Shown: piece by piece, positions 47,163 through 55,057 of the stretch
Layout: every line of letters starts with the position of its first letter
Position numbering within the stretch: the stretch's first letter is position 1
Assembly: GCF_001593285.1 (NCBI RefSeq)
Contig: NZ_CP012529.1
Location: 2,728,001 to 2,792,000 of the forward strand
Length of the DNA: 64,000 bases
Direction: 5' to 3'
Source of the DNA: Psychrobacter sp. P2G3
GTDB taxonomy: Bacteria > Pseudomonadota > Gammaproteobacteria > Pseudomonadales > Moraxellaceae
Made by a program: the position numbers and the translations under genes
The notes under the pieces: model-generated
The model's database searches: none
What the model saw: only the letters and a program-made list of their open reading frames with translations
What the model was told of the DNA's origin: nothing

Positions 47163-47238
47163 GTGCTACTGGGGTAAATTTTGCGTAGCCTCTGTCTGCG
47201 TAGGCACAGCAAGCAAGGAAAATTTATACCAGTAGCAC
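47163..47238. repeat. hairpin repeat element, copy 3
   Basis: The core at 47185-47217 matches copies 1 and 2 except for one base (GTAGCC instead of GCAGCC). Left arm GTGCTACTGGGGTAAATTTT pairs at 18 of 20 positions with the inverse of GTGCTACTGGTATAAATTTT on the right. It lies between the DUF962 gene and a terminator. Confidence 0.87.
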
Positions 47239-47343
47239 GTTATAATAATTGTATTTTTTTACTTAGCATCGACTAGATATCGGTAACGTTTCTTTATGTT
47301 TTGAAAAGTTAATTTGAACAGCTAAAAATTTGTAAAAGCCAAA

Positions 47344-47382
47344 AAAAAGCGCCACCCAACTGATAGTCGGATGGCGCTTTTT
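47344..47382. terminator. bidirectional terminator upstream of the nitroreductase stop
   Basis: AAAAAGCGCCA pairs with TGGCGCTTTTT, with further partial pairing in the loop. It lies about 75 bp past the stop of the minus-strand nitroreductase and could also stop plus-strand readthrough. Confidence 0.85.
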
Positions 47383-47455
47383 GTTGCTGCTTCAATCATC
47401 AAACACACAATTCATATAGTATGTTCAGAAGACTAAACTATTTGATAATATTCCA

Positions 47456-48064
47456 TTAACCAAATACTTTCATACGCTCTTCAACAGACTTAAACTCTTT
47501 ATCGCCTGCTGGCTGCTCAATAGCACCGAATACCATTTGCGCATTCAATTCCCAATGTTCATCAATGTTCCAAGTGTCAGCCACTTTTTTATCGATGATT
47601 GGGTTGTAATGCTGCAAGTTAGCACCGATGTCGAGGCTAGCCAATGCTGTCCAGATTACATACTGGTGCATTGCATTGGTTTGGTCTGCCCAGATTGGGA
47701 ACTTGTCAGCATATAAAGGAGCAGCCGCTTGCATGTTTCTAATGACGCTATGGTCTTCAAAGAACATAACCGTACCAGCGCCAGCTTTAAAGCCATCCAT
47801 CTTTTGCTTGGTCGCAGCAAATTGCTCTTCATTATCGACAATACCACGTAAAGTATCTTCGGTAATTTGCCAAAGTTTTTGATGGTCATCACCAAACAAC
47901 ACAACGATACGCGTTGATTGCGAGTTAAAAGCTGATGGGGTGTGCAAAATAGCATGCTCAACCAGTTTAACGACTTCATCATTCGATACTGGTAGTTGAT
48001 TGCTCAACGCATAGACAGAACGACGCTTTTCAGCAAGTTGATGCAACTTCTGTAAATCTGACAT
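47456..48064 (-). CDS. nitroreductase family protein, Frm2/Hbn1-like
   Basis: A 202-residue FMN-dependent oxidoreductase. The family start EKRRSVYALSNQLPVSNDEVV lies at residues 12-32 (flavin-binding Arg and Ser), HTPSAFNSQSTRIVVLFG near 40-58, and the C-terminal AQMVFGAIEQPAG near 178. It belongs to the short branch typified by yeast Frm2/Hbn1 and bacterial relatives, which reduce nitroaromatics and respond to oxidative or lipid signals. The ATG has a GGAGAAG site. It opens a run of probable stress genes. Confidence 0.88.
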   Translation of the reverse strand: MSDLQKLHQLAEKRRSVYALSNQLPVSNDEVVKLVEHAILHTPSAFNSQSTRIVVLFGDDHQKLWQITEDTLRGIVDNEEQFAATKQKMDGFKAGAGTVMFFEDHSVIRNMQAAAPLYADKFPIWADQTNAMHQYVIWTALASLDIGANLQHYNPIIDKKVADTWNIDEHWELNAQMVFGAIEQPAGDKEFKSVEERMKVFG

Positions 48065-48254
48065 AGTACTTCTCCAAATTATTAATATGAATGGGTTAGA
48101 ATAAATGCTAGATGAGTATGGTTAAAGAGTTAGACTCAATAACCATTCGCTAAAACAATCTAACTGATTATAAAGAAAACCAGCTTAAACTCGTACTTTC
48201 TTTTCGTAAAAAAACTTAACAATGTAATATATTATAAAAGTTATATTAAACAAA

Positions 48255-49193
48255 CTAACCTTTAAAACCTTCAGGCAATTCTGGAGCAGGCAGACGCTTC
48301 ATATCAGAATCAACTTCACCGAAACGTTCATGACCATTGTTCCAGTCAATAATTGATTGTTCAATCTCAGCTTTGTTGTCTGCGACGAAGTTCCACCATA
48401 GTAGCACTTGGTTGTTCAAAGGCTCACCGCCGATAAACATCACACGCGTACCTTTTTTGGCGACTAGCTTAATGCTTTCATTGTTGGCGACATCGGTATC
48501 ATGAAAGCGCAGTAATTGATCTTGTGGGCATACTTTGCCTTCAGACTCAATCTCGCCTTCTGTAACCAAGATACCATATTCAAAACCTGGCTCTAAGTTG
48601 AGCGTGACTTCACCATCTTCTAAAAAGTAGACATCAATACCGACCATTTTTGAATATTGGATGGTAGGCGCTTCATAGCGCTCGCCTGATACGCTAGTAT
48701 AGCTACCTGTCGTCAGTATCATCTCCACGCTATCCTCGCGCCACGTTGGCAGCTCTGGATAATGATGGAAGTCTGGCTCAATTTCTTTATCGGTAGGCAA
48801 TGCAATCCATAGTTGTACCATGCTCAGCGCACGTGCCGCATCTGACGAGCCACCAGTATCTGGAAAGACGCTCTGCTCAGTATGGCTGATGCCTCGGTTA
48901 AGGCCTGTCCCTGCGGTCATGACGTTGACTTGATTTTTAGTGATCACTTGCTCATTACCCAAGCTGTCTTTGTGCAGCACTTCGCCATTTAACATCCAGC
49001 TAAAGGTTTGCAAATTAGTATGCGGATGACGGCCGACTTGCATGCCTGCATCATCTTCATCGAATTCAGCTGGGCCTGCATGATCCAAAAAGCACCAAGC
49101 GCCAATAGGCTTTTTGCCCGTATTGGGTAAAAGACGGGCAATTGGAATACCGCCAACATCTGCCAAACGTGGTTCTAAGATATCGATACTCAT
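48255..49193 (-). CDS. pirin family protein (longer type)
   Basis: A 312-residue bicupin. The metal-site histidines are in GRHPHTNLQTFSWML near residue 55 and in TGLNRGISHTEQS near 100, where the usual second cupin ligands lie. A C-terminal NQVLLWWNFVADN segment is typical of the branch. Pirins bind Fe, and some have quercetin 2,3-dioxygenase activity; the substrate here is unknown. Ribosome site GAGGTG. It does not carry the shared promoter module found upstream of its neighbour. Confidence 0.88.
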   Translation of the reverse strand: MSIDILEPRLADVGGIPIARLLPNTGKKPIGAWCFLDHAGPAEFDEDDAGMQVGRHPHTNLQTFSWMLNGEVLHKDSLGNEQVITKNQVNVMTAGTGLNRGISHTEQSVFPDTGGSSDAARALSMVQLWIALPTDKEIEPDFHHYPELPTWREDSVEMILTTGSYTSVSGERYEAPTIQYSKMVGIDVYFLEDGEVTLNLEPGFEYGILVTEGEIESEGKVCPQDQLLRFHDTDVANNESIKLVAKKGTRVMFIGGEPLNNQVLLWWNFVADNKAEIEQSIIDWNNGHERFGEVDSDMKRLPAPELPEGFKG

Positions 49194-49457
49194 GGTTCAC
49201 CTCTTATTATCAATTATGTGATATTCAATGGGATGTACATGACACTGTGCAAAATATGGTATGTACAAAATACAATAGGCAGAAGTAAAAGTAGCGCCGA
49301 TAAACGATTTACCTGTCATAAATATAAATGTTATCAATATTTCGATACGCTACTTTTAACTATAGTACCTTATGACTCTAATAACCTCTAAATATTAGCA
49401 TTTAAAGAGTAGCACCAAAACAGTTTAGAAACTGCTTTGGTACCTCTAAGAAGTGTC

Positions 49458-50171
49458 TTAGAAACTCATCGGCACTTCCATTAGTAGTACCTTAGCATCT
49501 TCTTCTACGTCCATCGTGAAGTTCTTAGTATCCCAAGCACCAAGTCCATCACGAGTATCCAAAGTGTTACCGTTTACGTTTACTTTACCGCTAATGACAA
49601 ATATATAGACACCGTTATTAGGGTCATTTAACTGGTAAGTCTGAGTCACGCCTTTGTCAAAATCACCCATGCTAAACCAAGCATTTTGATGAATCCACAC
49701 GCCAGCATCATCAGCGTTTGGTGACAATACTTGATTGAACTCGTTTGGCTGCATGATTTCATCCATGCGTACTTGCTGATAACGAGGCGCTACGTTCATT
49801 TTGTTTGGAATGACCCAAATCTGTAAGAACTTTACGTCCTCTTTGTCATCGCCATTCATCTCACTGTGAGTAATGCCAGTACCAGCTGACATAACTTGGA
49901 TTTCACCCGTTTCGATAATGCCATTGTTACCAATGTTATCGCCATGACCGAGCTTACCAGATAATGGAATACTGATGATTTCCATATCGCGATGCGAGTG
50001 CTTACCAAAACCTTGACCACCGATGACAAAATCATCATTGATGACGCGTAGTGCGCCAAAGCCCATACGCTCTGGGTTGTGGTAATTTGCAAAACTAAAA
50101 GTGTGCTTGCTTTTGAGCCAGCCATGGTTTGCATCGCCACGAGAATCTGCTGCATGATAGATAGTTTTCAT
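49458..50171 (-). CDS. yhhW: pirin family protein, YhhW-like
   Basis: A 237-residue bicupin close to E. coli YhhW (quercetin 2,3-dioxygenase activity in vitro). Iron ligands fit FGKHSHRDMEIISIPL near residues 56-70 (two His) and GTGITHSEMNGDD near 100 (His and Glu). The protein is preceded by AAGGATA. A shared 70-bp promoter module lies upstream (-10 box 77 bp before the ATG), identical in layout to those of yoaK and doxX. The divergent GNAT gene lies on the other side of it. Confidence 0.93.
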   Translation of the reverse strand: MKTIYHAADSRGDANHGWLKSKHTFSFANYHNPERMGFGALRVINDDFVIGGQGFGKHSHRDMEIISIPLSGKLGHGDNIGNNGIIETGEIQVMSAGTGITHSEMNGDDKEDVKFLQIWVIPNKMNVAPRYQQVRMDEIMQPNEFNQVLSPNADDAGVWIHQNAWFSMGDFDKGVTQTYQLNDPNNGVYIFVISGKVNVNGNTLDTRDGLGAWDTKNFTMDVEEDAKVLLMEVPMSF

Positions 50172-50247
50172 AATTTATCCTTATTTATTGAGGAGTTAAA
50201 CATGTCTGAAAATTTACTATTAACGAACTTGTCTAAACAATGGAACT

Positions 50248-50317
50248 ATTATAATTGTTGTTGAAGAAGAGATAAACATGGTAAATCGCAAATAACTATT
50301 CTTATTCTAAGAACAAT
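50248..50317 (-). promoter_or_regulatory. LysR-type promoter module A (upstream of yhhW)
   Basis: Read on the minus strand, an inverted repeat TTCTTAGAATAAGAAT (50298-50317 with its ATTGTT flank) is centred 55.5 bp upstream of a TATAAT box at 50248-50253. A weak TTTATC -35 box is 17 bp before it. The geometry puts the repeat near -65. Confidence 0.7.
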
Positions 50318-50452
50318 TAAACAACCTTAATAGAGTAATATATTCATAACAGAACAATCAGCATAAGCTGTTAATATTATTAATGTTAACTAAATAGAGT
50401 TAAGTCTATAAAATGTTAAATAGATAAAACCAACTAATAAGGAAAGTTAATT

Positions 50453-50788
50453 ATGTCTAATGAGTCAAACAGAGAGTCTTTAAATTACGAGCTGATCGAT
50501 AATACTGAGCGAAAACGCTTTGAGATTCATGTTGATGGTCATATTGCTTTTGAGGACTATGAGTTTTTTACCACTAGTCAGGGTGAAAAAGGCATTGAAT
50601 ATAAACATACTGAAGTGCCAAAAGAATTGAGTGGACGCGGTATCGCAGGTTACCTTGTTAAATCAATCTTAGATGATGCTGCTGCTAAAGGTTTACGGGT
50701 CAAACCCACCTGCCCTTACGTCAATTCTTATATCGACAAGCATCCAGAGTATAAAGCCAACTCTGTATTTCATGACGCAAAACCTTAA
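50453..50788 (+). CDS. YjdJ-like GNAT protein
   Basis: A 111-residue N-acetyltransferase-fold protein of the short YjdJ/PF14542 type. Its signature is VPKELSGRGIAGYLVKSIL near residues 60-78 and VKPTCPYVNSYIDKHPEYK near 82-101. Members keep the acetyl-CoA loop but often lack an obvious acceptor site, so the substrate is unknown. The gene is divergent from yhhW across promoter module A. Confidence 0.85.
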   Translation: MSNESNRESLNYELIDNTERKRFEIHVDGHIAFEDYEFFTTSQGEKGIEYKHTEVPKELSGRGIAGYLVKSILDDAAAKGLRVKPTCPYVNSYIDKHPEYKANSVFHDAKP

Positions 50789-50823
50789 TAAAGTATCAAG
50801 TCAATAATAAAAAACGAGTCAAA

Positions 50824-50855
50824 AAAAACGCCATGCTAAAAAGCATGGCGTTTTT
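50824..50855. terminator. bidirectional terminator between YjdJ-like and YcaC-like genes
   Basis: A perfect 14-bp stem, AAAAACGCCATGCT with AGCATGGCGTTTTT, around a 4-nt loop. Confidence 0.92.
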
Positions 50856-50885
50856 GATTCAACAATAAACAGTCAATAGCTTATA

Positions 50886-51554
50886 TTACTTATTGCTGTC
50901 ATCAGTTAAAGCGTTGTAGCTGTCGATTAATGGAGCATAAGCTGGGATTGTTTGATAGAAAAGGTCTAGGTACCCTTCCATATCTTCACGCCAGTCACGA
51001 CGGATTTCATTGGCTACAGCGAACCAAGTCAGTGGTTGTGCGCCAGCAGCTACCATACGATCGATAGCAGAGGTACGGCTAAGCTCATTAAATGTACCTG
51101 AAGCATCAGTCACCACAAATACTTCATAGCCCGCTTTTAGGGCAGATAACGCTGGGAATGCAACACATACTTCAGTCACGATACCAGCAATAATCAATTG
51201 CTTACGACCAGTGGCTTCAATGGCTTTAACAAAATCTTCGTTGTCCCAAGCATTGATCTGACCAGGACGAGCGATATAAGGCGCATCAGCGAACATCTCT
51301 TTTAGCTCTGGCATCATAGGACCGTTTGGACCTTGCTCAAAACTAGTCGTCATCACTGCTGGCAAGTCAAAGTACTTAGTCAATTTTGCAAGTGCCATGA
51401 CGTTATTTTTGAATTCAGCTGGCTCGATGTCACGAACTAAAGATAATAGACCTGCTTGATGATCTACGAATAACACAACAGCATTATCCAAAGATAGACG
51501 GTTGTATAAGTTGTCATCAGTTTTTAAATTTTCATTAGTATTTGAATCAGACAT
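50886..51554 (-). CDS. isochorismatase-family hydrolase, YcaC-like
   Basis: A 222-residue hydrolase of the cysteine-hydrolase superfamily from the ATG at 51554 (AAGGAAAG site). The catalytic Asp is in VVLFVDHQAGLLS near residue 20, and the nucleophile Cys in IAGIVTEVCVAFPAL near 120. The ending, including QPLTWFAVANEIRRDW and a Tyr-rich tail, matches YcaC proteins. The substrate is unknown. A promoter-like region of its own lies upstream (TATAAT at 51620-51625 on the minus strand). Confidence 0.9.
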   Translation of the reverse strand: MSDSNTNENLKTDDNLYNRLSLDNAVVLFVDHQAGLLSLVRDIEPAEFKNNVMALAKLTKYFDLPAVMTTSFEQGPNGPMMPELKEMFADAPYIARPGQINAWDNEDFVKAIEATGRKQLIIAGIVTEVCVAFPALSALKAGYEVFVVTDASGTFNELSRTSAIDRMVAAGAQPLTWFAVANEIRRDWREDMEGYLDLFYQTIPAYAPLIDSYNALTDDSNK

Positions 51555-51875
51555 AATACTTTCCTTTTTTAGTGAAAAAATCAAAGTGGTCTAGTGCCGT
51601 TATCATACACGAACCATTTATTATAGTTAAGTTTAACTTAAAACTTACTATGCAATAGTAAATATTTCTTAAAAATATATTAGCATAACAATTTTATATT
51701 TCATTAATATGCTAGTATGTTGTTTGTTAGCTTTATGTTAAAAATTCTTTTTAAATCATAATGATAGCTATTAAATTAAAAACCTATCTGAATTTAAATA
51801 TTTTTATTTATCACTTCTATCATTATTTTTATTACTGTTACTTTCTATCATTACTACTATTTAATCGATATAGCA
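51555..51875. promoter_or_regulatory. YcaC-like promoter region with palindrome
   Basis: A TATAAT on the minus strand (51620-51625) and a perfect 15-bp palindrome TTAAGTTTAACTTAA (51627-51641) sit upstream of the YcaC-like gene. The palindrome overlaps the likely promoter and differs from the operator of modules A-C. The rest is AT-rich with no gene. Confidence 0.5.
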
Positions 51876-52631
51876 TTACTTACCTGTTGCATGTTTCAAA
51901 GACTGCTTATTACGCATTTTAATTGCCGCGTACAGTACTGGTAGGATGAAAGGTGCTATCGCCCATAGACCGATATAAATGTATAATACCGCGCCAAAAA
52001 AGGCACCTAAGGTAAAGCTAGCAACCAAAGTAAAGCTATGTCTCAGACTGTCCATGTTGCAATTATTGCGATCAAATACATAGTCAGACAAGTCGATACC
52101 AAGCTGAGTAGTGTTACCTGTCATCAGTAATGTAGGTTTCATCTTACCCATTACTGTTTTACCTGCAGTATTACGAATGGCAAAAGCGGTTAGACCTAAA
52201 AAGCCAGTAAAGGCGACTTCTAGCGTACCAGCTTGCTCAAAAGGACCGAAATAGATAGCCGACGCTAAAAATGCGAGTAAAAAGGCGACTTCCGCAAACA
52301 GTAAATTACTAAGTATTGGTTTGTTTGCGCTGGCAATATTGATAGCGCGTTTGGTAAGAATGACTGTAATCAAGAATACTGGTAACGCGCCTAATTTGAC
52401 CCAAAGCCCATCACCACCTTCGACAAGTCCACCACCTGCCATCACCAAGTTACCTGTCACATGGTTGGTAAAGAAGCCGAGCAGTCCGACGAAACCAATG
52501 GTATCAATAGCACCGCCAACCGTAGTTAACATTACAGGTATCTGGTAACGTTGCCAAAACGTTAGATTAGAGTCTGGGTTGTTGTCCCGTACCTCATCAC
52601 TTTCATCTTTTCTCTCATCTATATTAGCCAT
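51876..52631 (-). CDS. YoaK/DUF1275 membrane protein, first paralogue
   Basis: A 251-residue polytopic membrane protein of DUF1275 (YoaK family). Conserved parts are TTVGGAIDTIGFVGLLGFF near residues 37-55, HVTGNLVMAGGGL near 58-70, LTAFAIRNTAGKTVMGKMKP in the middle and MTGNTTQLGIDLSDYV near 170. About six membrane segments. Function unknown. Ribosome site GGAGAG. It has the shared promoter module with the same 77-bp distance to the ATG as yhhW. It is closely related to the next gene upstream. Confidence 0.87.
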   Translation of the reverse strand: MANIDERKDESDEVRDNNPDSNLTFWQRYQIPVMLTTVGGAIDTIGFVGLLGFFTNHVTGNLVMAGGGLVEGGDGLWVKLGALPVFLITVILTKRAINIASANKPILSNLLFAEVAFLLAFLASAIYFGPFEQAGTLEVAFTGFLGLTAFAIRNTAGKTVMGKMKPTLLMTGNTTQLGIDLSDYVFDRNNCNMDSLRHSFTLVASFTLGAFFGAVLYIYIGLWAIAPFILPVLYAAIKMRNKQSLKHATGK

Positions 52632-52707
52632 TGGACTCTCCTATGAATTTTGTAAACTCATTAACAATTTTTTGTATAAACTTCTGATTACGTTCGCTGA
52701 TTTAACT

Positions 52708-52777
52708 ATTATAATTGTTGACTATAAATAGATAAACCACGATGAACACAAATATAAGTTCTTGTTTTAAGAACAAT
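52708..52777 (-). promoter_or_regulatory. LysR-type promoter module B (upstream of first yoaK)
   Basis: Inverted repeat GTTCTTGTTTTAAGAAC (52758-52774, then AAT) centred 55.5 bp from a TATAAT box (52708-52713) on the minus strand. The -35 position reads TTTATC, as in module A. The ATG lies 77 bp past the -10 box. Confidence 0.75.
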
Positions 52778-52817
52778 AGAGCTCATAATCATTCAAAAAT
52801 TGAAAGCGCTTAAAGCC

Positions 52818-53591
52818 TTAACCAATATTTCGTAAAAAATCCTTATCTCTAGACAAAATCGACAAGTAAAGAACTGGCAGTACAAATAAACCAACTGCCC
52901 AATAGCTCAACTTAACATACAGAACAGCGCCTAATAACGCACCAATCACAAAGCTCATGACCAACGCTGAGCTATGAACTAACTTTTTAGCATTCTCAGA
53001 CGTTCTATTTGATAAGTAATCTGATAGGCCTATTCCTAACTGCGTAGTATTGCCTGTCATCAGTACCGTTGGACTCATGTGCTTAATGACTGTTTTGCTG
53101 GCCGTATTACGAATCGCTAAAGCCGTTAAACCTAAGCCACCAGTTATCGCAACGGTAATAGCACCTGCATCGATAAAGGGTTGAAAAGACAAGCCCGCGA
53201 TCATAAATGCGGTCAAAAACACTGCTTCAGCTAAGAATAAATGACTCAGGATCAGCTGCTGTTTTTTGCTTTTATCTATGTATATCTTCGTTACTACTAC
53301 CGTCAAAATAAACAGCGGTACAGATGCAAGCTTAATCCATAGACCATCTTCGCCTTTCACCAAGCCGCTACCTGCTAGTACTAAGTTACCAGTAACATGA
53401 GCGGTAAAAAACCCAAACAAAGTTATAAAGCCAATGGTATCAATGGCACCGCCAACGACCGTGAGTAACACGGGCGCTTGATAACGTTGCCAAAAGCTTG
53501 ATGGCTTACCATCTTGAGCACCACTCTTATCATTCTTAGATACAGTATTGTTAGATTCAATGTTGTTAGAGGCGCTGTTATGCACTGGCAT
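52818..53591 (-). CDS. YoaK/DUF1275 membrane protein, second paralogue
   Basis: A 257-residue DUF1275 membrane protein from the ATG at 53591; a TTG three codons earlier is also possible. It repeats the first paralogue closely: FWQRYQAPVLLTVVGGAIDTI near residue 35, HVTGNLVLAGSGL, LTALAIRNTASKTVI and MTGNTTQLGIGLSDYL. The polar N-terminus is Asn/Ser-rich. Its start overlaps the end of the FMN reductase gene, so they are translationally coupled. No promoter of its own is visible. Confidence 0.87.
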   Translation of the reverse strand: MPVHNSASNNIESNNTVSKNDKSGAQDGKPSSFWQRYQAPVLLTVVGGAIDTIGFITLFGFFTAHVTGNLVLAGSGLVKGEDGLWIKLASVPLFILTVVVTKIYIDKSKKQQLILSHLFLAEAVFLTAFMIAGLSFQPFIDAGAITVAITGGLGLTALAIRNTASKTVIKHMSPTVLMTGNTTQLGIGLSDYLSNRTSENAKKLVHSSALVMSFVIGALLGAVLYVKLSYWAVGLFVLPVLYLSILSRDKDFLRNIG

Positions 53592-54132
53592 TTCCGGCAA
53601 ACACTACAAACTCATCCACAAACTTTTGCAGGAATTTTTGCGTGCGCTCACTGACGCTACCATCTTCATTTAGGCTATCAGTAGCATGGCCTAGGTATAC
53701 TTCAGGGCTAATCATCATTTGAGCCGATAGCATTTGCATGCTTTTACGGACATCGAGACCGCTAGCTCTGCCACCATAAGTGCCAGGAGACGCTGTCACT
53801 ACTGCTACTTTTTTGTCTGTCCAAGCGCTATCGCCATGAGGACGAGAGGCGATATCGATGACATTTTTTAAGGCAGCAGGCATCGTACGATTATGCTCTG
53901 GTGTGACAATCAATATGGCATCAGCATTTTTAATCTGCTTACGGACACGATCATAACTCTCAATCGTCTGGTCATCATAATCTTGATTATAAAGAGGCAA
54001 GTCTGCGATATTCACTTCTGTCACCGTGAGGCTATCTGGAAATTGCGACACCATATATTCTGCAAACTTACGATTGATTGATGCCTCTCGTAAGCTACCA
54101 ATGATTAGGGCTATATTCGTCGATGCGTTCAT
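53578..54132 (-). CDS. NADPH-dependent FMN reductase family protein
   Basis: A 184-residue flavodoxin-like NAD(P)H oxidoreductase. Typical parts are IALIIGSLREASINRKFAEYM at the start (flavin phosphate loop), VTPEHNRTMPAALKNVIDIASR near 80-100 and SPGTYGGRASG near 115. Relatives reduce FMN, quinones, chromate or azo dyes. Its ribosome site is AGGAGG with a long spacer. It lies between doxX and the second yoaK paralogue in one unit. Confidence 0.92.
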   Translation of the reverse strand: MNASTNIALIIGSLREASINRKFAEYMVSQFPDSLTVTEVNIADLPLYNQDYDDQTIESYDRVRKQIKNADAILIVTPEHNRTMPAALKNVIDIASRPHGDSAWTDKKVAVVTASPGTYGGRASGLDVRKSMQMLSAQMMISPEVYLGHATDSLNEDGSVSERTQKFLQKFVDEFVVFAGNASA

Positions 54133-54185
54133 AATGATGAAGACCTCCTCTTTACCGTACGTTAATTGATTTAATTGTGCTTAGC

Positions 54186-54215
54186 TTAGCGTTACTTAAT
54201 TTAGCGTTGCTTAGT
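54186..54215. repeat. 15-bp tandem duplication at the doxX stop
   Basis: Two direct copies of TTAGCGTTACTTAAT-like sequence (54186-54200 and 54201-54215) span the doxX stop codon and the gap to the FMN reductase gene. Confidence 0.6.
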
Positions 54216-54618
54216 GTAACGTTCTTGTTCTGGGTGCATGATCTTTATCAACTGAATAAGCGCCTGGACCATGAGCAAATATCATTAAGAAACCACCAGC
54301 CATCGCGATGTTTTTCATAAATGGGTTCATCTGTGATTCGTCATTCCAGAATTGATGGAAAATAAGCGCAGAAACGATATTGAATCCAACAAATAACAAT
54401 GATATTAGACGTGCTTTAAAGCCAATTAAGATAGCAATACCACCTAATAACTCAAGTGCAATCACTAGTGGCAATAGTAAGCTTGGTACGCCTACCGATT
54501 CCATATAACCTGCTGTTGCAGCGTAACCCGTAATCTTAGAAAACCCTGAAAAAATAAAAATCATTGATAAAAATAGGCGACCAATAGGGGCGCTCATATC
54601 TTGTAATTTATCCATCAT
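54211..54618 (-). CDS. DoxX family membrane protein
   Basis: A 135-residue, four-span DoxX/YphA-like protein. The first span and signature are GRLFLSMIFIFSGFSKITGY at residues 13-32; LVIALELLGGIAILIGFKARLI and FMKNIAMAGGFLMIFAHGPG follow. Some relatives work with sulfur or thiol oxidoreductases, but none is proven here. It begins the promoter-module-C unit: doxX, FMN reductase and second yoaK. A Met repeat at the start leaves one residue uncertain. Confidence 0.9.
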   Translation of the reverse strand: MMDKLQDMSAPIGRLFLSMIFIFSGFSKITGYAATAGYMESVGVPSLLLPLVIALELLGGIAILIGFKARLISLLFVGFNIVSALIFHQFWNDESQMNPFMKNIAMAGGFLMIFAHGPGAYSVDKDHAPRTRTLH

Positions 54619-54698
54619 TACTCTCCATAAATTTATGAATATATATTTACGAATGTAGATATATTTAAGTTTTTTTCGACTGTTTGTTCAGTGGAATT
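54619..54698. other. doxX leader
   Basis: The 80 bp between the doxX start and the -10 box of module C is AT-rich with no other feature visible. Confidence 0.35.
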
Positions 54699-54768
54699 AT
54701 TGTACACATTGACTAAATTTATATAAACAGCAATAATCACAAATATCTGTTCTTATTTTGAGAACAAT
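54699..54768 (-). promoter_or_regulatory. LysR-type promoter module C (upstream of doxX)
   Basis: Inverted repeat GTTCTTATTTTGAGAAC (54749-54765, then AAT) is centred 55.5 bp from a TACAAT box (54699-54704). The -35 position reads TTTATA. The layout is the same as in modules A and B. The yceI gene is divergent, about 290 bp on the far side. Confidence 0.72.
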
Positions 54769-55057
54769 TAATAATTACTTAATTACTTTAGCGGGGTTTA
54801 TTTATTGAAGTATTTACAACAGCCCCAAATAGTACAAAAAATAACGGAAATATACATTTTTCGATACTGTTGAGCATCAAATACAGTCGTTTTTTGCTAA
54901 ACTTATCAATTCAATGCATAAGCTATGCTTAACAAGCAAGCTTCCAAATTAAATCAGTCTTTGAGCTGATAACTGAAAAAGGCGGTATATTTACTCAACC
55001 CTGTACTTGCTTATATGTAACCTAATCAATTTACTTACTTAAAAAGGATTATCTATC
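54769..55057. other. yceI upstream region
   Basis: About 290 bp without a recognisable feature. It includes a G-rich/C-rich pair (GCGGGG, CCCC) that may form weak structure. Presumed yceI promoter. Confidence 0.35.

Noticed and set aside
39618..47238. Hairpin repeats as integron attC sites or ordinary terminators.
   Set aside because: They lack the attC core-site sequences and any integrase gene, are far apart with unrelated genes between, and have no T run after the stem.
48255..49193. Module A-like LysR operator upstream of the first pirin.
   Set aside because: A GATAAAC string occurs near 49299, but neither the GTTCT inverted repeat nor a -10 box at the right spacing is present.
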